In this document: positions 44,626-52,733 of the stretch, one piece after another | How positions within the stretch are numbered: the first letter of the stretch is position 1 | Layout: the number at the start of each line of letters is the position of its first letter | Source of the DNA: Lelliottia sp. JS-SCA-14 | GTDB taxonomy: Bacteria > Pseudomonadota > Gammaproteobacteria > Enterobacterales > Enterobacteriaceae | NCBI RefSeq assembly: GCF_035593345.1 | Contig: NZ_CP141607.1 | Span: 43,562 to 107,561 of the forward strand | Reading direction: 5' to 3' | Length of the DNA: 64,000 bases | Made by a program: the position numbers and the translations under genes | Notes under the pieces: generated by a model | What the model was told of the DNA's origin: nothing | Database searches by the model: none | What the model saw: the letters and a program-made list of their open reading frames with translations, nothing else

Positions 44626-45311
44626 TTCACAGCTCCCGGCAGCAAGGTCAGCAGTGTCTGATCCAGCCAGTGGCTCAGCCCCCACCACAGCGCAGCAACC
44701 ACCACCACACTCAGGCCAATTCGCACGGGCCATGACGCCAGCCAGCCGCCCATTCCACGCCCGGTACGACTTTCCGCCAGGACAGGATGGGTTTGTGGAT
44801 AACTGAACGGCGTGACATGTTCACTGAGCGCGTTGACGAGTTTCTGGCGCTCCGGATCGTTCAGCGAGCGGAAACTGCCGAGGAACCCCAGCATCATGAC
44901 CCGCTGGAAGCAGGTCACGACAGCATGGTCAGGCGCCGGTTCACGCAGCACATCGCGCATCCGATCGCACAGCGTATCACCGGCATCCATGGTGCCGAGG
45001 AAGTGTCCCTGCAGGGGAATGTCATACCACTGCACGCAGGCATCATCCTCCACACCACGACCTTTGACAGCTTCATCAAGCAGCGCACACTGTGCTGTGA
45101 GAATATGCTGACAGCTGGCTTCATCGAGTTCGCTCGCTTTCAGCTCACGCTGTACACGTTCGACATCAGCAATGCAGCGCTCCCACAACGTGCGCCCTTC
45201 TCCATCCTGAAATTTCGGACCGTGACGCAGGCTAATCACCTGCAGCCAGGTGTCCTGCAGCAGGGCATCAATATCAATGGACGCGGCCGGGCCGCGTTTG
45301 CGCTCACTCAT
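44622..45311 (-). CDS. tssL: T6SS inner-membrane protein TssL (DotU)
   Basis: A 229-residue DotU-family protein: cytoplasmic helical domain (IDALLQDTWLQVISLRHG, AQCALLDEAVKGRG, GFLGSFRSLNDPERQKLVNA) and a single C-terminal membrane helix (VRIGLSVVVVAALWWGLSHW). It contacts TssK/TssE in the cytoplasm and TssM in the membrane. Starts overlapping the tssK stop (ATGA). Confidence 0.93.
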   Translation of the reverse strand: MSERKRGPAASIDIDALLQDTWLQVISLRHGPKFQDGEGRTLWERCIADVERVQRELKASELDEASCQHILTAQCALLDEAVKGRGVEDDACVQWYDIPLQGHFLGTMDAGDTLCDRMRDVLREPAPDHAVVTCFQRVMMLGFLGSFRSLNDPERQKLVNALSEHVTPFSYPQTHPVLAESRTGRGMGGWLASWPVRIGLSVVVVAALWWGLSHWLDQTLLTLLPGAVK

Positions 45312-46651
45312 GTTCTCAGTACCGCAAAGAGTTCAAGTTCAGGCTCGCCGAGCATGCCCGGAACGTAAAACATACAGGTCCCACCCTGGAGCATTTCGGT
45401 GGCCAGAGGATGAGAGACATCGAGGCTGAAATACTGATTTTCCAGACGCAGTGGAATGGCGGCCGGCACATGACGCAGCGGCGTCAGCGGCACACCCACC
45501 CGTGAGGAATTGACGATACTCCTGACATGATCCGGACTGCCGACCTTGCACTGGCGCGGGAACTGTTCCTGCAGCTGTGCCACCGGCATCGGTGAGCGTA
45601 CGGAGAGGTAGTAATCCGCCCCTTCCCGCAGACGTGGATCATGCAGACGCGCCTGCCAGAAGTGAAGCCGGGCATCATGCTCAAGCTCAATCGCCACCAC
45701 CCGCGACGGCAGGCTGGCTTCCAGCAGGTCGCCCAGCAGGTCAAAGAGCGGCGGGAAGACGTTATTCAGCTGCTCATGCTGCCAGACAGGAATGGCACTC
45801 ACCTGGTGTTCCAGCGAGAAGGTCAGCAGGCTGCCCGCAAGGCGTGCCAGCTCCGGGTACAGACGTTCCGGTGGACTTTGCGGGTGACGCTGAAACTGTC
45901 CGAGCACGGGCTCTGCGCTGTTCAGGGCATTGAGCAACCAGAACAGAGACACATCCGCCACGGCAAAATCGGCCATGCGCTCGTTGCTTTCGCGTCGCAT
46001 GTCCATCAGGCGGCTCAGACGGGCACGCAGTTGCGTCATCAGTTGTTCCAGCTGGGTCACCAGCCAGCGGCTGCCCTGCAGAGCCAGCAGTGGCGGAAGC
46101 CAGGTTTCGTCGAGTGCCCAGCTCCCCTGTGAATCCTGCTGCAGACGGGCAACCGGACAGGTCAGATAATCACTGTTGTTCTGATGGGCGAAACGCAGCG
46201 TCAGCTCTGGCTGCATCACTGCAATCTGGCGGGTATCGTCCCCAAAGGTGTTGCGGACATCCCGCCAGCGCTGGCGATAACGCACAGGACGCTCGGCCAC
46301 CTCATCGGGTTTGAGGCAGTTGCCGCCATTCGCCCGCAGCAGCGGAAGCGCCAGAACCACCACCACCACTTCCTGTGATTCGCCCTCAAGCGCCAGCACC
46401 GGCGGCAGGGAGTCGGCATTATCCGTGTCGATAAGCGTGCCGTCGGGGAAACGGATGTGCAGATGACGGGCCTGCAGACGGCCCAGTTTCAGTGCATCCG
46501 GTTCGAAAGTGGCATCAATCATCCCCCAGGGATGGGAGAGGCCCAGTCGGGCGATGCATTCCGCAGACCAGGCCGCATACGCGGCCTGTTGCTGGAAGTG
46601 CTGGGGAGAGACCATCTGGCCCCTGCCCCACAACGGTTGTTCCGTTTTCAT
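45308..46651 (-). CDS. tssK: T6SS baseplate-membrane adaptor TssK
   Basis: A 447-residue protein with the conserved TssK start WGRGQMVSPQHFQQQAAY, central ALQGSRWLVTQLEQLMTQLR and the C-terminal YFSLDVSHPLATEMLQGGTC-type domain. It forms trimers linking the baseplate to TssL/TssM. Confidence 0.94.
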   Translation of the reverse strand: MKTEQPLWGRGQMVSPQHFQQQAAYAAWSAECIARLGLSHPWGMIDATFEPDALKLGRLQARHLHIRFPDGTLIDTDNADSLPPVLALEGESQEVVVVVLALPLLRANGGNCLKPDEVAERPVRYRQRWRDVRNTFGDDTRQIAVMQPELTLRFAHQNNSDYLTCPVARLQQDSQGSWALDETWLPPLLALQGSRWLVTQLEQLMTQLRARLSRLMDMRRESNERMADFAVADVSLFWLLNALNSAEPVLGQFQRHPQSPPERLYPELARLAGSLLTFSLEHQVSAIPVWQHEQLNNVFPPLFDLLGDLLEASLPSRVVAIELEHDARLHFWQARLHDPRLREGADYYLSVRSPMPVAQLQEQFPRQCKVGSPDHVRSIVNSSRVGVPLTPLRHVPAAIPLRLENQYFSLDVSHPLATEMLQGGTCMFYVPGMLGEPELELFAVLRT

Positions 46652-46668
46652 TGGCTTCCTGCCTTCGC

Positions 46669-48213
46669 TTATGATTTCGCCTTCGGCATCTGGGAAACCA
46701 GTGACAGGTTGACGTCCATGCCTTCCACCTGGAAGTGCGGGATGGCGTACAGCTTCACGCGGAAGAAGCCCGGGTTGTCTTCGATGTCTTCCACAACCAC
46801 TTTGGCGTCACGCAGCGGGTGAGAAGCCTGCAGTTCATCGCCCGGATCGGTCATTTCGGTGACCAGTCCACGAACCCAGGTATTCAGCTCCAGTTCCAGC
46901 AGACGACGGTCTTTGGTGGTACCGATGTTTTCACGCTGAATAAGCTTCAGGTAGTGCGCGATACGCGACAGCAGGAAGATATACGGCAGGCGGGCATTGA
47001 TGCGGCTGTTGGCCGTTGCATCTGCGGTGTCATACAGCGCCGGTTTCTGGGTCGAGTTCGCCGAGAAGAAGCACGCGTAGTCGCGGTTCTTGTAGTACGA
47101 CAGGGGAATGAAACCAAGGTTAGCGAATTCAAATTCACGGGTTTCCGGGATCATCACTTCTGACGGGATTTTCACCTGGTTGCCGGTGCCGAGGTCATAC
47201 AGGTGGATTGGCAGGTCTTTCACTGCGCCACCCGCCTGCGGGCCACGAATTTGTACGCACCAGCCGTTGTTGATGAAACTTTTCACCATGTTGGCGGCGA
47301 AAGCGAACGAGGCATTGGTCCACAGGTATTTATCGTGCTCCGGGCCTTTGACCTGCTCAACGTAGTTGAAGCTGCGCACCGGCACGGTGTCCGGCCCATA
47401 CGGCAGACGACCCAGCACACGTGGCATCACCAGGCCTAGATAGCGCGAGTCATCCGTGTCACGGAAACTTTTCCATTTGATGTACTCCGCGCGATCGAAG
47501 TAGTTGCCAATGTCTTTGATGGCCGCGACTTCCTCCATCGAGTCCTTCTGAAAGAACTTCGGTCCCGCGGAACCGATAAACGGCATGTGGGCAGCAGCGG
47601 AAACTTTTGATATATTACGCATCAGCGCGACGTCCTGCGCGGACGCATCAAACTCGTACGCAGAAATCATCGCAGCAATAGGTTCGCCGCCCGGGGTGTC
47701 GTATTCCGCGATGTAAGTTTGTTTGTACAGGCCGCTCTGGATGATTTCCGGGGAGTCTTCGAAGTCCTGACGCAGTTCGTCTTTGGAGAGGTCGAGGATT
47801 TCCAGTTTCACGTTCTGACGGAAGTCGGTTTTATCGACCAGCGATTTCAGGCCACGCCACACAGATTCCACTTTCTGGAACTCGTCGTTGTGCATCACTT
47901 CGTCAAGCTGACGGCTGATCTGGAAATCCAGTTCAGCGATGTGGTGATCCAGCAGGGTTTTATCGAGTTTTTCGACTTTCTGACCAGACTTCTGCAGGCA
48001 CTGCATGAAGACCTGGACTGCTGCGGTAACACGCGCATCAGCGGAGGTTTCCGCCATCACGGTATTGTCTTCAAACCCATTCAGGTCACCAATTTCAGCG
48101 ACCGGCGTTAAATTAATTTTGTCGAACAGAGAAGCGTATACTCCCCCCTGCGGCAATGTTTTTTCAATGGTGGTGCCGCCGGCCTGACTCTGAGATTCAT
48201 TATTGACTGACAT
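46669..48213 (-). CDS. tssC: T6SS contractile sheath large subunit TssC (VipB)
   Basis: A 514-residue protein from the ATG at 48213 (in-frame ATGs at 48219 and 48231 are alternatives). Typical parts are ELDFQISRQLDEVMHNDEFQ, VESVWRGLKSLVDKTDF, YDTPGGEPIAAMISAYEF, AAHMPFIGSAGPKFF and the C-terminal FRVKLYAIPHFQVEGMDV. With TssB it forms the contractile sheath. Confidence 0.96.
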   Translation of the reverse strand: MSVNNESQSQAGGTTIEKTLPQGGVYASLFDKINLTPVAEIGDLNGFEDNTVMAETSADARVTAAVQVFMQCLQKSGQKVEKLDKTLLDHHIAELDFQISRQLDEVMHNDEFQKVESVWRGLKSLVDKTDFRQNVKLEILDLSKDELRQDFEDSPEIIQSGLYKQTYIAEYDTPGGEPIAAMISAYEFDASAQDVALMRNISKVSAAAHMPFIGSAGPKFFQKDSMEEVAAIKDIGNYFDRAEYIKWKSFRDTDDSRYLGLVMPRVLGRLPYGPDTVPVRSFNYVEQVKGPEHDKYLWTNASFAFAANMVKSFINNGWCVQIRGPQAGGAVKDLPIHLYDLGTGNQVKIPSEVMIPETREFEFANLGFIPLSYYKNRDYACFFSANSTQKPALYDTADATANSRINARLPYIFLLSRIAHYLKLIQRENIGTTKDRRLLELELNTWVRGLVTEMTDPGDELQASHPLRDAKVVVEDIEDNPGFFRVKLYAIPHFQVEGMDVNLSLVSQMPKAKS

Positions 48214-48254
48214 AAGCATTTTACTCGTCATTATTCCGTTAAAGTTTCCAGATA

Positions 48255-48752
48255 TTAATTCTGGGTCGGGGCAAGCGCATTCAGTTCGCTGCGCAGTTCA
48301 TCAGAGAGTGCCGGGTCCTTTAAAATAGTTTCCAGTTCTTTCCTGAAAGTGACGTTATCCAGAAGATTGGATTTTAAATCGCGCAGTAAATTACGCATGG
48401 CGAGCATCGCACGGAGTTGGGGAATTTGACGCGCAACCGCTTCCGGCTCAAAATCCTTCATATTCTGGAAAGCCAGTTTTACGTTTTCTTCGGAGCCATC
48501 GTTAGCGAGAGTATTTTTAACAGTGAGATTAACTTCGGGCTTTAGGTCAGCGAGAACGCTATTGAAGTTGTTTTTGTTGATGTTGATTTTCTCGCGTTCT
48601 GACAGCGTCCCTTCCGCCTTGCCATTGCTGTAGTCACCGACACTGAGAAGCTTCAGGGGAAGCTCAACCTTCTTCTGGGCACCACCCGTTACCAGATCCA
48701 ATTTTATATTTACGCGCGCGCGAGGTATCTCGTTCTGAAATGATTCAGACAT
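48255..48752 (-). CDS. tssB: T6SS contractile sheath small subunit TssB (VipA)
   Basis: A 165-residue protein with the family start SFQNEIPRARVNIKLDLVTG, then VELPLKLLSVGDYSNG and ARQIPQLRAMLAMRNLLRDL. First gene of the T6SS operon. The promoter is in the ~400-bp space before the divergent zinc-finger regulator gene. Confidence 0.95.
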   Translation of the reverse strand: MSESFQNEIPRARVNIKLDLVTGGAQKKVELPLKLLSVGDYSNGKAEGTLSEREKININKNNFNSVLADLKPEVNLTVKNTLANDGSEENVKLAFQNMKDFEPEAVARQIPQLRAMLAMRNLLRDLKSNLLDNVTFRKELETILKDPALSDELRSELNALAPTQN

Positions 48753-49160
48753 AACTATTTATCTCCTGAATGAGTTAGTCCCTTTGTCGTCGGGCTGAGT
48801 GTCACCATATAAAAGCAGGGGCTTTTTATTTTAACCAGTAGTTTGCATTAAGGTAAAGCAGACAAAACGGAAATGATAATTTCAGTTGCAAACCTAAATA
48901 TTTAAGCGTTACTTAAATACCTTGTCACACCTGAGATTGGGGGGCGAAACACTGAGATATTCGAATTGATTAAAATAACAATTCCACGAAATTAAGAATA
49001 TTCACTCAAAAGTTGTAGGCAAACTCTTAATGATGAAAAATCCTAAAATCATCCAAAAGTAGAATTAGCACGAAAATAAGAAACAAATAGAAACCTTGTG
49101 AAATATATTTATTACCCCGGATATAAGACAATCATCATCCGGTTTCATGGAAGGTGTAGC
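48753..49160. other. Divergent promoter region of T6SS and Ros/MucR-type regulator
   Basis: An AT-rich gap of about 400 bp. It contains the palindrome at 48899-48919 and AT tracts. No clear GG-N10-GC sigma-54 promoter was seen on the T6SS strand. The promoter itself could not be fixed by eye. Confidence 0.55.
48899..48919. promoter_or_regulatory. Candidate operator of the T6SS operon
   Basis: Perfect 8-bp inverted repeat TATTTAAG-N5-CTTAAATA, about 150 bp upstream of tssB. The size and symmetry fit a dimeric regulator site. Which protein binds is unknown; the adjacent Ros/MucR-type protein favours AT-rich sites. Confidence 0.5.
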
Positions 49161-49724
49161 ATGTATAAAAAGGAACGTACTTCACCCTTCACCTCGTTTG
49201 ACGAGGTCGCTCTGTACCACAACAGAGAACTTATTCCCTGTCTGGAATGTGGGAAGCCACTGCAGTTTTTGCCCCGCCACGTCTGGTTTGTACATGGTCT
49301 GAGTGCATACGAGTATCGCGAAAAATGGAACATTCCGCAGAGTGTATCCCTGGCTGGTACTGCCTATCTCTCAAAGCGTAGCCAGAACATGAAGGACAGA
49401 ATTGCCAGTGGCAACTGGGATCCCGAACAGCAGCTGGCCATGATGCGGGAAGCACGCAAAAATCGTGCAGGAACCCCATCAGCGAAGCGAAGAAACCTGT
49501 CGGAACTGCATCTCTATCAGACGCGTAAAAAGATCCTGGAACGCAAAATTTGGGAAAAATCACCGGTTATCATTACGGCCTCTCAGGAGCTGAAAGATAA
49601 AGCTATTCAGCGGATGAATAGCAGGCAGCAATCAGGCGAGCCCGTAAAGAAGATTTCTGAGGAACTTGGCGTCTCCATCAGCGCGCTCTATAGCTGGGTG
49701 AAAAAATCAGGAAAGCAGGAGTGA
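49161..49724 (+). CDS. Ros/MucR-type zinc-finger regulator
   Basis: A 187-residue protein from the ATG at 49161 with GGAAGG upstream; a GTG at 49098 is in frame without such a site. The zinc finger is C-x2-C-x9-H-x4-H (PCLECGKPL, then RHVWFVHGLSAYEYREKW), the Ros/MucR signature, followed by SLAGTAYLSKRSQNMKDR. A second helix-turn-helix at the C-terminus (VKKISEELGVSISALYSWV) is unusual for MucR. Divergent from the T6SS operon, hence a good candidate to silence it. Confidence 0.82.
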   Translation: MYKKERTSPFTSFDEVALYHNRELIPCLECGKPLQFLPRHVWFVHGLSAYEYREKWNIPQSVSLAGTAYLSKRSQNMKDRIASGNWDPEQQLAMMREARKNRAGTPSAKRRNLSELHLYQTRKKILERKIWEKSPVIITASQELKDKAIQRMNSRQQSGEPVKKISEELGVSISALYSWVKKSGKQE

Positions 49725-49797
49725 TAATGTTGGGATTTCAAGGCCCCCACCCCGTGCTGTTATACTTCCCTTCCTGACAGTAACAACCGGATACCCT

Positions 49798-50412
49798 ATG
49801 ACAGAAATCACGCTGGCAGCCAGAACTGCCCACATGGCCTGGTGTGCGCTCATTGCCCTCCACACTGCACTCCAGGACGGAACAGTGGCGTCAGAGGCAC
49901 AGCAAAACCTATTCATTACCCGCTGGCTGGCTGAAGCAAAACGAACCCGCCGCTTTCCTCGTGAAACCGCACGTGATATCGACTGGCTGCTCAAACAGGG
50001 CAGGACTCTGGGCGTTCGGGCCAAGCTACCGTTTAAGCTCAATTTCCTTTGGAATGCGACCACCGGCACTCTGGATGAACAACCTGATCTGTACAGACTA
50101 AGTCATGCCCTGGATACGGCCCGGGAATATCACTGGGTTTATCAGGTGCTGGCTGACGACCAGTGGCAGGGGCGTCGGCGTCTGACGCTTAATCCAGAGG
50201 TAAATGGTGTCTATGTACTGAAATCGTCGCTGGATACTGCATTCAACGAGGCAGGGAAACAATGTGCACCAGTCAGGGTACGCATTACGGGTAACGTGTC
50301 CGGTTTTCAGGCCCTGCTTGAAAGCAGCGGGTGGAGAACAGAACAAGAAGATGCAGACCAATATTTTCTGAATACGCGTGAGCCCTCCTCCCTGACTCCC
50401 AGTGGATTATGA
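49798..50412 (+). CDS. DUF2913 family protein
   Basis: A 204-residue protein with the family pattern: N-terminal AHMAWCALIALHTALQDG, NLFITRWLAEAKRTRRFPR, DIDWLLKQGRTLGVRAKLP and ALDTAREYHWVYQVLADDQW. Such proteins are common on enterobacterial plasmids and of unknown function. No membrane segment or signal peptide. Confidence 0.75.
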   Translation: MTEITLAARTAHMAWCALIALHTALQDGTVASEAQQNLFITRWLAEAKRTRRFPRETARDIDWLLKQGRTLGVRAKLPFKLNFLWNATTGTLDEQPDLYRLSHALDTAREYHWVYQVLADDQWQGRRRLTLNPEVNGVYVLKSSLDTAFNEAGKQCAPVRVRITGNVSGFQALLESSGWRTEQEDADQYFLNTREPSSLTPSGL

Positions 50413-50541
50413 GTCACGACCTTAAGCGGTGGCTCTCGCTCACCAGGTAACGTCACCGTCAAAAAAATTCGCGCTCCGGTTACCGACATCATTGGTTGCC
50501 CTGTAAATAATGAGCCAACTCTCTGAAGAACGGAAAAAATC

Positions 50542-51360
50542 ATGCAATCTGATGTCGAAACCGAAGCTCCTGATCAAGCCCTGCTGCTCCTGAAAGAAAA
50601 ACTGTGTGACTGGCGGGATGGTCCTTCACCTGTCTGGCGTTCGACCTGGCCTGTCTTTGAACGTTTCATTGAACGTCATAAAGAGATGCAGCCTGTCTAC
50701 CGTGAGCTGGCGGCAAATGGCGTAACGGATATTAAACTCTGGAATCTGCTGGAGCAGTTCATTTTTTCAGGGGCGTTCAGCAAGGAAGAAAGCCACGCTG
50801 AATTACGTGCCGACTATGATGAACTGGTTGCACTCAATGATTCCATTAGTGAAGCCAGTACCAAGCTTGCAGAAATGATCGAGCGCAGGTCGGAAATTAT
50901 CAATCAGAGTGGTCATTTCCATTGTGACTGGACGTACAGCCTTTCTGACCTTATTGATGAAGCAGGCAGCGGCAACGCGCATTATGACGGATTTCTGCGA
51001 GATGAACTGCAGCCACTGAAGCAGTACGATCTTAAATACTGGCCCGGAATAGCTGACATTCTGCATGTGATCGGACTTGAACACGTTGAGATAGAATTTG
51101 CCGATCAATCCACAGCGGCCATCATCAATGCCCGCAGGCCTTCAAAAACTGACTACTTCAGGGCACTCTTTGATCACATTAGCGATCTGAAAACAGGAGA
51201 CTGGTATAGCCTGCCCAGGAATTTCAAAATGACGGATAACTCACTGGCAACGGTCTGTAACGTGGCGCTGAACTTCCCTGCAGATGACCTGGTAGATGCC
51301 GACTTTGTTAAGCGTACCCGCCACCGGCTTAAAGAGCAGGGCTTGACTGCGGGATGGTGA
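50542..51360 (+). CDS. Hypothetical 272-residue protein
   Basis: A soluble, acidic protein, N-terminus QSDVETEAPDQALLLLKEKL, with a predicted coiled-coil around residues 90-125 (YDELVALNDSISEASTKLAE) and a mixed C-terminal part (LHVIGLEHVEIEFADQSTAA). No family recognised. Convergent with the gene at 51376. Confidence 0.55.
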   Translation: MQSDVETEAPDQALLLLKEKLCDWRDGPSPVWRSTWPVFERFIERHKEMQPVYRELAANGVTDIKLWNLLEQFIFSGAFSKEESHAELRADYDELVALNDSISEASTKLAEMIERRSEIINQSGHFHCDWTYSLSDLIDEAGSGNAHYDGFLRDELQPLKQYDLKYWPGIADILHVIGLEHVEIEFADQSTAAIINARRPSKTDYFRALFDHISDLKTGDWYSLPRNFKMTDNSLATVCNVALNFPADDLVDADFVKRTRHRLKEQGLTAGW

Positions 51361-51375
51361 TGTTTTGCCGGGCTT

Positions 51376-51927
51376 TCAGCGGACAGGTTCATCATTGTTG
51401 CTTTGTGCCGGCACGACATTCTCGACGGACCAGTCGTGCCGGTTACCGATGTCAGAACGCAGGAGTGATTTTCGAATCAGTTTTCTGACAGCAGGGCTCA
51501 GTGCCTCCCAGTGAACAAGCTTAATGCCGAGATTTTCATACGTTGCGCCATTCCTGCGTAATCTGCTGTTCTCTTCCGTTGTGGTGATGTTGACGGATGA
51601 CCACTCAGAAATTGATGCTTCAAAGTGATCAAAATTCCAGTCACCGGTCTCACGCATCTGGCCAATCAACTGAGTTATCTGAGTCTGAATTTTATGATGG
51701 TGTTCACGCACAACCCTGTGTCCCTGATAGATCCCACCCATGCTTTCTATCGCCGTGATTGCGGATTCAGACACCATCCCCGAAAAGCGGGTACAGGAAT
51801 GAAGTGTACGTGGAAACAGATGGGTAACCATGCCGCGCATATCGCGGTTGGTGACCTGCGGTTTCAGCTGAATGCATACCTGGATAAGGTCAAAAACATC
51901 CCTGAGCGTCATTTTTCCTGCTTTCAT
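51376..51927 (-). CDS. Hypothetical 183-residue protein
   Basis: A soluble helical protein (RDVFDLIQVCIQLKPQVTNR, then VREHHHKIQTQITQLIGQMR). Start is either ATG at 51927 or 51912. No family recognised. The gene ends 15 nt from the convergent neighbour, so they share a terminus. Confidence 0.5.
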   Translation of the reverse strand: MKAGKMTLRDVFDLIQVCIQLKPQVTNRDMRGMVTHLFPRTLHSCTRFSGMVSESAITAIESMGGIYQGHRVVREHHHKIQTQITQLIGQMRETGDWNFDHFEASISEWSSVNITTTEENSRLRRNGATYENLGIKLVHWEALSPAVRKLIRKSLLRSDIGNRHDWSVENVVPAQSNNDEPVR

Positions 51928-52041
51928 GGCAAGTCCTGTTCTGGTGTCCGATCACGCTGAATTCTAAACGCCATTATCTGGCCACAGAAAGTCCATCACA
52001 GCAATCACCTATACTTTCATTCTCTGCCGATGGAGGTCGTT

Positions 52042-52719
52042 ATGTGTGGGCGATTTTCTCAGTCTCTGACCCGTGAAGAATACCTTGCTGAGCTTGCCGG
52101 CAACCCTGACCGTTGTATAGCTGTCGACCATGAACCGATCGCCCGTTACAACGTCGCTCCGGGGACAAAGGTACTGTTGCTGAGTGAGCGAAATCATGCG
52201 CTGCATCTTGATGCTGTGCACTGGGGTTATGCGCCTGACTGGTGGACAAAGGTTCCCCTGATCAACGCCCGGGCAGAAACAGCCGCATCGAGCCGCATGT
52301 TTAAACCGCTCTGGCAGCATGGCCGCGCCATTGTGTTTGCCGACGGCTGGTATGAGTGGCGACGTGAAAATGGCCAGAAGCAGCCGTATTTCATACACAG
52401 GAAAGACGGCCGGCCCATTTTTATGGCCGCTATTGGTAGCCCACCTTTCGAACGCGGCGACAACAAAGAAGGCTTTCTGATCGTGACAACCGCGGCAGAC
52501 AAAGATCTGATCGATATTCATGACCGCCGGCCACTGGTGCTTTCCCCTGAGGCCGCAACCGACTGGATGCAGCCGGATGTCAGCAGTGATGAAGCAGAGG
52601 TTATTGCCCGTGAGCACAGCGTGCCCGCTGAGGAGTTTGTCTGGTATCCAGTGACGCCGGCCGTGGGAAACGTACGAAACCAGGGAAGCAAGCTGATAAA
52701 GCCATTACCTCCAGCATAA
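52042..52719 (+). CDS. SRAP-family protein (YedK/HMCES-type abasic-site shield)
   Basis: A 225-residue protein started at ATG 52042 so that Cys2 (MCGRFSQSL) becomes the N-terminal nucleophile after Met removal; GGAGG lies 5-9 nt upstream, and an ATG at 52030 would mask this. Other SRAP features are RYNVAPGTKVLLLSE, LINARAETAASSRMFKPLW, RAIVFADGWYEWR and HDRRPLVLSPEAATDWM. YedK crosslinks to abasic sites in single-stranded DNA and protects them. On a plasmid this could guard DNA during transfer or repair. Confidence 0.88.
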   Translation: MCGRFSQSLTREEYLAELAGNPDRCIAVDHEPIARYNVAPGTKVLLLSERNHALHLDAVHWGYAPDWWTKVPLINARAETAASSRMFKPLWQHGRAIVFADGWYEWRRENGQKQPYFIHRKDGRPIFMAAIGSPPFERGDNKEGFLIVTTAADKDLIDIHDRRPLVLSPEAATDWMQPDVSSDEAEVIAREHSVPAEEFVWYPVTPAVGNVRNQGSKLIKPLPPA

Positions 52720-52733
52720 GATGAAGGCATTCA

